This document shows positions 27,101 through 34,830 of a DNA stretch of 64,000 nt, one piece after another (position 1 is the first letter of the stretch; each line of letters begins with the position of its first letter). Origin of the DNA: JBDTSW01 sp963758845 (GTDB lineage: Bacteria > Actinomycetota > Thermoleophilia > Solirubrobacterales > 70-9). The notes beneath the pieces are model-generated. The model did no database searches. It saw only the letters and a program-made list of their open reading frames with translations, and was not told the DNA's origin. Location: NCBI GenBank assembly GCA_963758845.1, contig CAVWWX010000002.1, positions 806,001 through 870,000 of the forward strand, in the 5' to 3' direction. The position numbers and the translations under genes were made by a program.

Positions 27101-29267
27101 CGACGCCGAGCGGCTTGGGGCCGAGGCGCTGAACGAAAATCGGTTCGCTGACGCGCTCCATCTGGCCAACGCCGGCGTCGCCCTCGACGACTCGGTGACC
27201 ACCCGCTCGAACCTGCTTTCGACCCTCCTGCGCAACCCCGCGGCGCTGGGGGTCCTGAACGTCGGAGGCGACCTCAGCTCGAGCGCTCTCAGTCCCGATG
27301 GACGGACGCTCGCGGTCGGTGAGAGGGACGGGACCGTGCGGCTGTTCGACACCGAAACGCGAGAGCTGGTCGGCGATCACGAGGCGCCTGGCGACGTGTG
27401 GTCGGTCGCCTTCGATCCCGACGGCGACTCGCTAGCGATCGCCGGCGGACAGGGGGCGGAGCTGTTTGAGGGATACCTCGCCATCCTCGACGCCGACACG
27501 GCACGGGTGCGTAGCTCCGCATCGCTGGGCCGCCACCCCGCCGCCCCCGAGCCGGGACTGCAGTACTTCCAGACGGCGGCCTATGCCCCGGACGGCCGGA
27601 GCCTGGTCGTGACCTACTCCGGCGGCGACGTCAACCGGTCGCTGCCGCTGTTCATGCGCCGGTACGACGCCGGCAGCGCCGCGCCACTGGGCCCGCCCGT
27701 CCGCGTCGCGAACCAGTCCGTCAGCATCGAGCCGCTGATGAGCCCGGACGGGCGCCTGTTCGCTTCGAGCGATCGCGCAACCTACGCAATCGACGCGGAG
27801 ACGCTCCGTGTCGTTCGCCGCTATCCGATCGGCGCCTTCACGGGGATCAGCCCCGACGGCGGCACGCTCGCGATCGAGGACACCGACGGCAGGCTCCGCC
27901 TGCTCGACCTCGCCTCGGGACGGGTGCGGACGCTGACCAAGCCCAGAGGCCCGGATTCGGACGAGGAGGTCGGGAGCTTCAGTCCCGACGGAAGGATCCT
28001 GGGGACCTTCGGCGATAACGGGATCGTGAACCTGTGGGACGTGAGGCGGGCAGTCAAGATCGAGACGTTGAAGGGGCACTCTGGAGAGGGATTGCGCCAG
28101 GCCTTCAGCCCCGACGGCCGCACCCTCTACACGACGGCGGCCGACTCGACCGTGATGGTCTGGGACTTAGCCGGCGACCGCCGCCTCCAGAGCCCCTTCC
28201 GCACCGGCCTTCGCACCATCCCCGAGGACGCCTACCCGCCCGCCGTCGCGCTCAGTCCCGATGGGGACACGCTTGCGGTGGGGCGACTCGACGGCAGGGT
28301 GGATTTGATCGATGCCCAGACGCTGCGACGGCGAGAGACCTTCGTGGCGTTCGAGGACACGCCGGCGCCCGCGATCGCCTTCGCCGCCGATGGGCGGCGG
28401 TTGGCGGTGGGCGGGGCTCGCGGCCTGATCGGGATCTGGGATGCGCGGTCGGGGCGACGGATCGGCCCCCTGCTTGACGCTCCGCCTGAGGGCCCCTGCG
28501 CTGATCCGCGGTCTACCTTCCGGATCCCGACCTGCTACGAAGCCACGATTCAGGGGGCGCTCGCGTTCGGTCCCGGGAATCTGCTCGCCGCCGCCAGCAT
28601 CGCGGGGGAGCTGCGGATCTGGGATCTCGACGAGAGGGAGCCGATCCACCCGCCCGTCCGCCTCCCGCCGTTCGCGATCGGGATCGACTTCAGCGCCGAC
28701 GGCTCGCAGGTCGCGGTCCCGTTCGGCTACAACAATCCCGGGCCCGACGGTGTCGAGGTCCTCGACGTGGAGAGCGGCGAGCGGATCACGAGGCTCCGCA
28801 CCGAAGCCGAGGTCCGTTCGGTCGGCTTCTCACCGGACGGCAGGCTGCTGGCAAGTGGCCACGTCGACGGTACGGCGTTGGTCTGGGCAACCGACGACTG
28901 GCGACAGGTGGGTTCCCCGCTTCCCATCGATCATCGGTTCGTGCTCGGGGTCGCCTTCTCCCCGGATAGCCGGACGCTCGCCGCGTCCAACGAGGACGGC
29001 ACCGTCGCGCTGTGGGATGTGGAGTCGCAGGAACCGATCGGCACGGCGCTGCCAGGCCCGGTCGACGCGTGGGTGACTGCACGATTCGCCCCCGATGGCG
29101 AGCACCTCTACGCGGTCTACGAGAACGGAAAGGCGTTCCGTTGGGAGGTTGACGCCGCCGCTTGGAGGGGCCGCGCCTGCGGCATCACCGGCGGCGGCCT
29201 GACCCCCGAGCAGTGGGAGGAGATCGTGCCCGAGCAGGACTTCGTATCCGTTTGTCCGCCCGGCTGA
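24156..29267 (+). CDS. SARP-type regulator fused to nSTAND NTPase and WD40 propeller
   Basis: A 1703-residue multidomain protein. Residues 1-95 are an OmpR/PhoB-type winged helix (MNLEVRLLGSVEALVDGQ; LQLYVSRLRKTL; RGRGYELRL). Residues 100-250 are the BTAD helical domain (RERLHAQRMLALYRAGRQAD, EQIGIEPGPELQ). A first P-loop segment has GPAGIGKT at about 298. An nSTAND1 NTPase follows, with FRGLAPFDAAHAEYFFGRE, Walker A GPSGSGKSS at about 554, Walker B LLLVVDQFEEAF and VAHEALLSEWPRL. A membrane helix lies near 947-970 (LLAGVGILLAGAVVAGVIAI). From about 1010 to 1680 there are WD40-like repeats (SPDGRTLAVG..DGTVRLFD). The layout suggests a signal-sensing, DNA-binding switch. A single helix placed between cytoplasmic-type domains is odd. 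No obvious target operon is adjacent. Confidence 0.93.
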   Translation: MNLEVRLLGSVEALVDGQTLSLGGSKQRSVVAMLALHANATLSGDELIDGLWGEDPPPSAAKNLQLYVSRLRKTLADGDTGAEIITRGRGYELRLPGASVDALRFERLVQDASRESPSAAGANGSARAALQLWRGAPLADVASEPFAAPEIGRLEELHLRALELAIDAELAAGRHDEVTAQLEELIAEEPLRERLHAQRMLALYRAGRQADALEAYREARATLIEQIGIEPGPELQSLQAAVLAQDPSLDAPPSIMELPVQLEGGSPLLAGRERELRWLRKRWEEAGGGGVVCGLVWGPAGIGKTRLVAELARELQREGAAVFYAGRGQVSEAALATVAEAGKGQRPTLLVVDSADDAPPAVLEAAARLAREPARGPLLICVLHHDEQGPPAFASLLERGAAQRLRLDPLGEAATAEIAALYSAAEDAAMPLSTLVVESEGVPLRIHRAAGEWARTEAAARLAATTERAAGDRTGLRATQAAVAGGVVDLQAAGERARLYAVSEPPDPSEPEICPFRGLAPFDAAHAEYFFGRERLTAELVARLVGSSLLAVIGPSGSGKSSAVRAGLLPALAAGVVPGAERWRQAVMRPGERPFAELSRTLQQAVPETGAQDAAPWIADALERLPDGERLLLVVDQFEEAFAACRDEADRVAFLDALVEGAADPDERLVVVLALRADFYGRCAEHAELSTLVSANQVLVGPMRRDELRRAIELPARRAGLRVEPRLTKALVGDVAGEPGGLPLLSAALLELWQRREGRTLRHRAYDRSGGVDGAVARLAEGAYERLSGDERQRARPLLLRLAGDDDDAAAFVRRRVPLDELELERDEDGERALAVFTESRLLTVDEGAVEVAHEALLSEWPRLRSWLEEDAEGRRLHLHLIGAAREWRDSGRDPAELYRGARLAAALDWGAEHEPELNELEREFLDESRAASAREAERQRRANQRLRALLAGVGILLAGAVVAGVIAISERQGAQEAATVADAERLGAEALNENRFADALHLANAGVALDDSVTTRSNLLSTLLRNPAALGVLNVGGDLSSSALSPDGRTLAVGERDGTVRLFDTETRELVGDHEAPGDVWSVAFDPDGDSLAIAGGQGAELFEGYLAILDADTARVRSSASLGRHPAAPEPGLQYFQTAAYAPDGRSLVVTYSGGDVNRSLPLFMRRYDAGSAAPLGPPVRVANQSVSIEPLMSPDGRLFASSDRATYAIDAETLRVVRRYPIGAFTGISPDGGTLAIEDTDGRLRLLDLASGRVRTLTKPRGPDSDEEVGSFSPDGRILGTFGDNGIVNLWDVRRAVKIETLKGHSGEGLRQAFSPDGRTLYTTAADSTVMVWDLAGDRRLQSPFRTGLRTIPEDAYPPAVALSPDGDTLAVGRLDGRVDLIDAQTLRRRETFVAFEDTPAPAIAFAADGRRLAVGGARGLIGIWDARSGRRIGPLLDAPPEGPCADPRSTFRIPTCYEATIQGALAFGPGNLLAAASIAGELRIWDLDEREPIHPPVRLPPFAIGIDFSADGSQVAVPFGYNNPGPDGVEVLDVESGERITRLRTEAEVRSVGFSPDGRLLASGHVDGTALVWATDDWRQVGSPLPIDHRFVLGVAFSPDSRTLAASNEDGTVALWDVESQEPIGTALPGPVDAWVTARFAPDGEHLYAVYENGKAFRWEVDAAAWRGRACGITGGGLTPEQWEEIVPEQDFVSVCPPG

Positions 29268-29313
29268 CCAGGGCACCGCGAGTTCGGAGGAGGTATCCCT
29301 CGCGGAATCCGGA

Positions 29314-29362
29314 TGACCTTCGGTCTCAGGCTCAACCGCCAAATCTACGAACCCGAAGGTCA
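29314..29362. terminator. Stem-loop downstream of the nSTAND gene
   Basis: Ten-base perfect inverted repeat (29314-29323 with 29353-29362) with a 29-base loop, 46 bases past the stop of the large regulator. There is no T tract, so it is only a candidate terminator. Confidence 0.35.
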
Positions 29363-29416
29363 CATGGCAGAGCTGGTGGCTCGGCGCGGGTGACTTACAC
29401 TCCCGCCAGGGACTGG

Positions 29417-30135
29417 ATGTGGGGATCGATCAAACGGGCACGGATTGCCTCGGGGTTGCGGGGCGTCGCTGTGCGCCGTTTAGCCGCCCGTCTCATCGGC
29501 AGCAGGATCCTCGCACCGGCAGTGGCCGCCATGGCCCTCGCGCTCGCCTGGGCCCCGACCGCGCTCGCCGGCAGCCCCATCCTCAACACGTTCACGGTCA
29601 CCGAGACCGGCGACGCCTCCGACGCGGCCCTCGCCGACGGCCCCAACGTCTGCGACGGGCCAACGTGATCGCCCACAACGGCGAGAGCGGGATCGTGATG
29701 TTCAACCAGATCAGCGGGATGCCGATCACGAACAACCGCATCTTCGGGAACGGCGAGCTCGGCATCGACCTGAGCGAGGACGGGGTGACCCCCAACGACG
29801 AGGACGATCACGACGTCGGCCCGAACGAGCTCCAGAACTTCCCGGTCCTCGAGTCCGCACGCATGAAGCCAAGCGGCACCAAGGTGCGCGGCGAGCTGAA
29901 CAGCACCCCGGGGCAGTCGTTCACGGTGGAGTTCTTCTCGAACAAGGCGAAGGAGCGTCAGGGAAGCAAGCCGATCGGGACGAAGGTGGTGGAGGCCGAC
30001 GCCGGGGGCGACGTGACCTTCGGGTTCGAGCCCATGAAGAAGGTCAAGCCGGGCCGGTTCATCACCGCGACGGCGACGAACCTGAACCAGAGCACCTCCG
30101 AGTTCTCAAAGCCGTGCAAAGTCAGCTCGGGCTGA
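29417..30135 (+). pseudogene. Remnant of a secreted CSLREA/beta-helix protein with internal deletion and frame change
   Basis: The first part reads MWGSIKRARIASGL..., a signal peptide (ILAPAVAAMALALAWAPTALA), then NTFTVTETGDASDAALADGPNVCDG, the start of a CSLREA-type domain, and stops at 29666. A second frame takes over at about 29660 with ANVIAHNGESGIVMFNQISG, NNRIFGNGELGIDLSEDGVTPNDEDDHD and NELQNFPVLESA. These are typical of the end of a right-handed beta-helix protein, and the frame continues to 30135 with an Ig-like C-terminal domain. The CSLREAI core and the whole helix are missing between them, so a deletion with loss of frame is the simplest reading. An assembly collapse across repeats is an alternative. 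Confidence 0.7.
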
Positions 30136-30165
30136 CCCGGTCCTGACCAACTGCCCCTGAGCGGG

Positions 30166-32037
30166 GTGGTTCCGCGCCTCTCGCCCGGCGCCCTAGGGAG
30201 TAAGGTCGGGGTACCGCACGGCTGGCTGGAAAAAGGGGGTCCGGCAATTCTGGGTGTAGCGAGGAAGTCCTGGGTGATCATGGGGGTGGCGGCCCTGATC
30301 GCGTCGGTGCCGTCTGGCGCCTCCGGGGCGAGCATCGACGTGACGATCGCCGCCGATACCGTCGCCGACGACGGCGAGTGCTCGCTGCGCGAGGCCATCA
30401 CGGCGACGAACACGAACGCCGACGTGGGCAGCGCCGACGACTGCGACCACGATGCCGGCACCGGACCGGACACGATCCTGCTGCCCGACCCCGCGCCGGC
30501 GGCGTTCTACGACGTGAACGGATCGGGCGACGACACCAACGCCACCGGCGACCTCGACATCACCGCCGGGACGGGCGGGCTGACGATCCGCGGTGACGGG
30601 CAGACGGAGACGGTGATCGACGCCGACGGTGCCGACCGCGTGATCGATCACCGCTCGGGGGCCCTCGCGCTCGAGGATCTGACCGTGCGCGACGGCGAGG
30701 CGAACGACGGCGGGGGCGGGGGCGGCATCCGCTCGGGGTTCGGCGGGACGAGCGGGCTGACCCTGACGCGCGCGGACGTCCTCAGCAACGAGGCCGACAG
30801 CACCGGGGCCGCGATCAACGCCTTCTTCGACCTGACGATCACCGACAGTGTCGTCGCGGCCAACGTCGCGACCGTGGACAGCGCGACCCACGGCGGCGGG
30901 ATAACAACGAGGGGCGCGACCACGATCAGCGGCAGCATCATCAGCGGCAACTCACTGGTGGTCGCCGAAAATCCAGGGGCCGGGGCGGCGTCCTTCGGCG
31001 GTGGCATCGCGCAGCTCTTCACCGGCTCGCTTAGCATCATCAACTCCTCGGTTCAGGCGAACTCGATCGTGGTCCAGAACGCCCTGGACTTCCCGCAGGG
31101 CGGCGGGATCGCAGCCAGCAACGCCAACGTCGTGATCGGCGGCAGCGTCATCAAGGGGAACTCCACCACCGGCGGCAACAGCGCTGGCAGCGGCGGCGGA
31201 GGGGTCGCGTTCGACGACGGCACCGCCGACAACACGATGACCATCGTCAACTCCACCTTCGGCGCGAACACGGTCGGCTCCGGCCAGGGGGGCGGACTCA
31301 GGATCAGCCGGGGCGTGACGACCGTATCCAACGCCACGATCGCCGGAAACTCGGCCTCATTGGGGAAGGCCATCCGGTATTCCGATTCCGGGCAGGCCGG
31401 GAGCGCCGTCACCCTGCGGGGGACGATCCTCAGCGAGGGCGGCGCCGCTGAATGCAGCCTCCCCAGCTCGGCGATCACGAGCGACGGATATAACGTCGAC
31501 GCCGGCAACACCTGCCTGGCCGCCGATGGCACGAGCCTATTCAACACCGACCCTCTGCTCGGCCCGCTCGACGACAACGGCGGCCCCACGGATACCCAGC
31601 CTCTCGATCCCGCGAGCGAGGCAATCAACCTGATGCCCGCCGATGACTGCGTCAACGTCCAAGGCCTGCCGCTCTTCGGCGACCAGCGCGGGGCGCCACG
31701 CCCGGGCGGCGCCGGCTGCGACGCCGGCGCCTACGAGCGAGCGAAGTGCCGGGGCGCGCTGATTGGCCAGGGCGCCTTCATCGGCACCCAGCTGGCCGAT
31801 GTGATCAAAGGGAACTCGTTCGACAACGTAATCATCGGCGGCGCTGGCAAGGACACGCTGAAGGGAAACGGCGGAGCCGATCGGGTGTGTGCCGGCGCCG
31901 GCAGCGACCGCGTCAGAGGCGGAAACGGGAAGGACCGGCTCTCCGGCGCAGATGGAGATGACGCGTTGAACGGTGGCAGGGGCAAGGACGCGTGCAATGG
32001 CGGCCCAGGCAAGGACAAGCTCTCCAACTGCGAGTAG
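30166..32037 (+). CDS. Secreted CSLREA-domain beta-helix protein with choice-of-anchor and RTX-like C-terminus
   Basis: 623 residues from the GTG used here; ATG at 30280 is an alternative. Order: hydrophobic export signal (about 36-52); CSLREA domain (TIAADTVADDGECSLREAITATN); Gly-rich right-handed beta-helix with many GGGI..N..I/V..S.I.GNS turns (about 150-430). A choice-of-anchor block follows (FNTDPLLGPLDDNGGPTDTQPL then GDQRGAPRPGGAGCDAGAYE). The C-terminus carries hemolysin-type calcium repeats (GGAGKDTLKGNGGADRVCAGAGSDRVRGG...), ending in Cys-rich NGGPGKDKLSNCE. It is a large extracellular surface protein, presumably adhesive or polysaccharide-associated. It is an intact paralog of the broken gene immediately upstream. 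Confidence 0.88.
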   Translation: MVPRLSPGALGSKVGVPHGWLEKGGPAILGVARKSWVIMGVAALIASVPSGASGASIDVTIAADTVADDGECSLREAITATNTNADVGSADDCDHDAGTGPDTILLPDPAPAAFYDVNGSGDDTNATGDLDITAGTGGLTIRGDGQTETVIDADGADRVIDHRSGALALEDLTVRDGEANDGGGGGGIRSGFGGTSGLTLTRADVLSNEADSTGAAINAFFDLTITDSVVAANVATVDSATHGGGITTRGATTISGSIISGNSLVVAENPGAGAASFGGGIAQLFTGSLSIINSSVQANSIVVQNALDFPQGGGIAASNANVVIGGSVIKGNSTTGGNSAGSGGGGVAFDDGTADNTMTIVNSTFGANTVGSGQGGGLRISRGVTTVSNATIAGNSASLGKAIRYSDSGQAGSAVTLRGTILSEGGAAECSLPSSAITSDGYNVDAGNTCLAADGTSLFNTDPLLGPLDDNGGPTDTQPLDPASEAINLMPADDCVNVQGLPLFGDQRGAPRPGGAGCDAGAYERAKCRGALIGQGAFIGTQLADVIKGNSFDNVIIGGAGKDTLKGNGGADRVCAGAGSDRVRGGNGKDRLSGADGDDALNGGRGKDACNGGPGKDKLSNCE

Positions 32038-32081
32038 GCGGGTGGCGGGGGGCCGGGCGTGGTGCCAGAGCGCAGCTAGCG

Positions 32082-32116
32082 CCGCTGGGCAACCCATCCC
32101 GCTATTTGCCCAGCGG
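32082..32116. terminator. Bidirectional terminator-like hairpin
   Basis: Eleven-base perfect inverted repeat (32082-32092 with 32106-32116), loop 13 bases, in the gap between the convergent CSLREA and LigD-polymerase genes. The rest of the 188-base gap shows nothing else. Confidence 0.5.
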
Positions 32117-32225
32117 GCAGCAGGGGCGGTGCGGCGATGCTCCGTCCTGGGCCGTTCAGATTGGCCTCGAGTCGAGGACGGTAAGCCGTCTTTCACGCTT
32201 CGGGCCGTCCTGTCTATCGAGCCCT

Positions 32226-33296
32226 TTAGGCCTTTTTCTTCTTGCGGTCGCGATCGCGCGAGGGCTGGACGCGCTTCGGCTCGCCCGGCATCTTCGGGTA
32301 GTCGGGCGGGTAGGGCATGTCGCCCTCCCCCTCTGCCTCGTCGCGCTCGTACATCTCGAGCAGGACCTCGAGCGAGTGGAGCTTGTCGTCGATCTCCGCG
32401 AAGCGGTCGCCGACGTCGGCGAAGCGGGGCGGCATGGTCTCGAGGTTGAAGTCCTCCGGCTGGACCTCGGGCAGCTCGTCCCACAGGAGCGGGGCCGAGA
32501 CCGGGGCGCCGGGCTTCGGGCGGACGCTGTAGGGGGAGGCGATCGTCCTGTCGCGCGCGTTTTGGTTGTAGTCGACGAAGACCTTCTCGCCGCGCTCCTC
32601 CTTCCACCACTTGGTCGTCACGCGGCCGGGCATCCGCCGCTCGAGCTCGCGGCCGAACGCGATCGCGGAGTGGCGGACGTCGGCGAACGTCCACCGCGGC
32701 TCGATCCGCACGTAGATGTGGATCCCGCGCCCGCCCGACGTCTTGGGGAAGCCGGTGATGTCGAGCTCGCCCAGGAGCTCGCGCGCCTCGCCCGCGACCT
32801 CGACGGCGTCGTCGAAGTCGGTGCCGGGCTGGGGGTCGAGGTCGATCCGCAGCTCGTCGGGGTGATCGACGTCCGCGCGGCGGACGGGCCAGGGATGAAA
32901 GGTGAGCGTGCCCATGTGAGCGCACCAGGCGACGACGCCCAGCTCGGTCGGGCAGACCTCGTCCGCGTGGCGGCCTGAGGGGAACTCGATGCGGGCGGTC
33001 TCGACCCAGTCGGGCGCCCCCTTCGGAATCCGCTTCTGGTAGAAGGCGTCGCCCTTGTGGCCCTCTCTCGTGGAGATGGTCATCCCCTCGTGGACTCCCT
33101 TCGGCCAGCGCTCGAGCGTCGTCGGCCGCTCGCGCAGCGCGCGCAGGATGCCATCCCCGACCGCCACGTAGTACTCGGCGACCTGAAGCTTCGTGATGTC
33201 GCCGGTGCGCTTCGTGGCGGGGAAGATCACCCGGTCCGGGCTCGACACCCGCACCTCGCGCCCGTCGGCCTCGACCACCACCGCGTCCTTCGCCAT
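32226..33296 (-). CDS. ligD: Stand-alone LigD-type primase-polymerase (NHEJ PolDom)
   Basis: 356 residues corresponding to the polymerase domain of LigD only; no ligase or 3'-phosphoesterase domain and no ku gene nearby. The catalytic aspartates are in ELRIDLDPQPG (Asp152, Asp154), and KVFVDYNQNARDRTIASPYSVRP supplies the third acidic residue and nucleotide contacts. KTSGGRGIHIYVRI and RWPKGVHEG are further PolDom motifs. The C-terminal 25 residues are highly basic (RVQPSRDRDRKKKKA), probably DNA-binding. PolDom fills gaps with NTPs during end joining; in actinomycetes, separate copies also act outside Ku-dependent repair. It starts MAKDAVVVEADGRE. Confidence 0.92.
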   Translation of the reverse strand: MAKDAVVVEADGREVRVSSPDRVIFPATKRTGDITKLQVAEYYVAVGDGILRALRERPTTLERWPKGVHEGMTISTREGHKGDAFYQKRIPKGAPDWVETARIEFPSGRHADEVCPTELGVVAWCAHMGTLTFHPWPVRRADVDHPDELRIDLDPQPGTDFDDAVEVAGEARELLGELDITGFPKTSGGRGIHIYVRIEPRWTFADVRHSAIAFGRELERRMPGRVTTKWWKEERGEKVFVDYNQNARDRTIASPYSVRPKPGAPVSAPLLWDELPEVQPEDFNLETMPPRFADVGDRFAEIDDKLHSLEVLLEMYERDEAEGEGDMPYPPDYPKMPGEPKRVQPSRDRDRKKKKA

Positions 33297-33395
33297 ACCG
33301 CTGGCATCATGCCCGGATGGCTACGAGTGAGTAGCCTGGGATCGAGGATCGGGCAAGAAGCGAGAAGCCACCACACGGATGAGGAGTGGAGCGAG

Positions 33396-34766
33396 ATGAG
33401 CAAGTACGCAGTGATCAACCCTGCAAACGGCGAGACGGTCGAGGAGTACCCGCAGATCTCCGACGACGACCTCCAGGCGGCGATCACGGCCGCGGAGGAC
33501 GCTCACCGCAACTGGGCCTTGAAGACGTCCGTCTCCGAGCGTGCCGCCATGGTCAAGAAGGTGGCCGACTTCCACACCGAGCGGCGTGAGGAGCTGGCCG
33601 ACATCATCATCCGGGAGATGGGCAAGCCGAAGGAGCAGGCCCTCGGCGAGGTGGACTTCTGCGCCGACATCTACGGGTTCTACGCCGACAACGGCGAGGA
33701 TCTCCTCGCAGACGAGCCGATCGAGCTGCTCGCGGGTGATGGCACGGCGCTGATCCGGCGCTCCTCGGTCGGCCCCCTGCTGGGGATCATGCCCTGGAAC
33801 TTCCCCTACTACCAGGTGGCCCGGTTCGCCGGGCCGAACCTGGTCGTGGGCAACCCGATCCTGCTGAAGCCGGCGCACCAGTGCCCGGAGTCGGCAGCGG
33901 CGATCCAGAAGATGCACGACGACGCGGGCTTCCCCGCCGGCGCCTACCAGACCATCCTCGCCACCAACGACCAGATCGAGACGGTGATCGAGGATCCGCG
34001 GGTCCGCGGCGTTTCCCTGACCGGCTCCGAGCGCGCGGGCGCCGCGGTTGCGGAGATCGCCGGCCGCAACCTGAAGAAGGTTGTCCTGGAGCTCGGTGGC
34101 TCGGATCCGTTCGTGCTCCTCGGGGCCGACGACCTGGACGAGGCCGTGGACGCCGCCGTCGCAGGCCGCCTCGACAACACCGGCCAGTCGTGCAACGCCG
34201 CGAAGCGGTTCATCGTCGCCGACGACATCTACGACGACTTCCTCGAGAAGTTCAAGGCGAAGATGGCCGCGGCCGAGCCGTCCGACCCCGCGTCCGACGA
34301 CGCCGAGATGGGGCCGCTGTCGTCCGACGACGCCGCGAAGACGCTGGAGGATCAGGTTGAGCGTGCCGTCGCCGCGGGCGCCGAGGTGGCCGTGGGCGGT
34401 GAGAGGAATGGCAACTTCTTCCCCAGCACCGTGCTCACCGGGATCACGTCAGAGAACGATGCCTACCGGGAGGAGTTCTTCGGTCCGGTCGCGAGCGTGT
34501 ACCGGGTCAGTTCCGAGGAGGAAGCGATCGAGGTGGCCAACGACACACCGTTCGGGCTCGGCTCGTACGTCTTCTCGAACGATCCGGAACAGGCCCAGCG
34601 CGTGGCGGACGGCCTCGACACCGGGATGGTCTACGTGAACGGCGTGGGCCTCGACGGCGCCGAGCTGCCGTTCGGCGGCGTCAAGCGATCCGGCTTCGGC
34701 CGCGAGCTTGGCAAGTACGGCATCGAGGAGTTCGTGAACAAGAAGCTGATCCGCGTGGTCAAGTAG
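33396..34766 (+). CDS. gabD: NAD(P)-dependent succinate-semialdehyde dehydrogenase-like aldehyde dehydrogenase
   Basis: 456 residues of the ALDH superfamily, oxidising an aldehyde to the acid with NAD(P)+. The general base Glu232 is in LELGGSDPFV and the nucleophile Cys266 in NTGQSCNAAKR. LGIMPWNFPYYQ and LLKPAHQCPESA are cofactor blocks. The short length and the GSDPFVVL/NTGQSC combination match the NADP-type succinate-semialdehyde dehydrogenase subgroup (GabD/Sad). It starts MSKYAVINPANGE, preceded by GGAGTGGAGCG. No GABA aminotransferase lies beside it, so the semialdehyde source is unknown. Confidence 0.9.
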   Translation: MSKYAVINPANGETVEEYPQISDDDLQAAITAAEDAHRNWALKTSVSERAAMVKKVADFHTERREELADIIIREMGKPKEQALGEVDFCADIYGFYADNGEDLLADEPIELLAGDGTALIRRSSVGPLLGIMPWNFPYYQVARFAGPNLVVGNPILLKPAHQCPESAAAIQKMHDDAGFPAGAYQTILATNDQIETVIEDPRVRGVSLTGSERAGAAVAEIAGRNLKKVVLELGGSDPFVLLGADDLDEAVDAAVAGRLDNTGQSCNAAKRFIVADDIYDDFLEKFKAKMAAAEPSDPASDDAEMGPLSSDDAAKTLEDQVERAVAAGAEVAVGGERNGNFFPSTVLTGITSENDAYREEFFGPVASVYRVSSEEEAIEVANDTPFGLGSYVFSNDPEQAQRVADGLDTGMVYVNGVGLDGAELPFGGVKRSGFGRELGKYGIEEFVNKKLIRVVK

Positions 34767-34830
34767 CTCGGGAGGCTGCCGATCGACGCCACGGCACGGC
34801 GGTTGAGGACCTGATCTGAGCCCGCCGCCG

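Noticed and set aside
23850..27380. Minus-strand open frame of over 1100 codons opposite the large regulator
   Set aside because: High GC removes stops from the antisense frame. The plus strand shows complete, ordered domains (winged helix, BTAD, P-loops).
24156..32037. Defence island or conflict system built around the nSTAND protein
   Set aside because: The neighbours are secreted repeat proteins and DNA repair polymerase; no nuclease, reverse transcriptase, toxin or other defence effector is present.
32226..33296. Non-homologous end-joining cluster
   Set aside because: Only the polymerase domain is present; neither ku nor an ATP-dependent ligase lies within the window.
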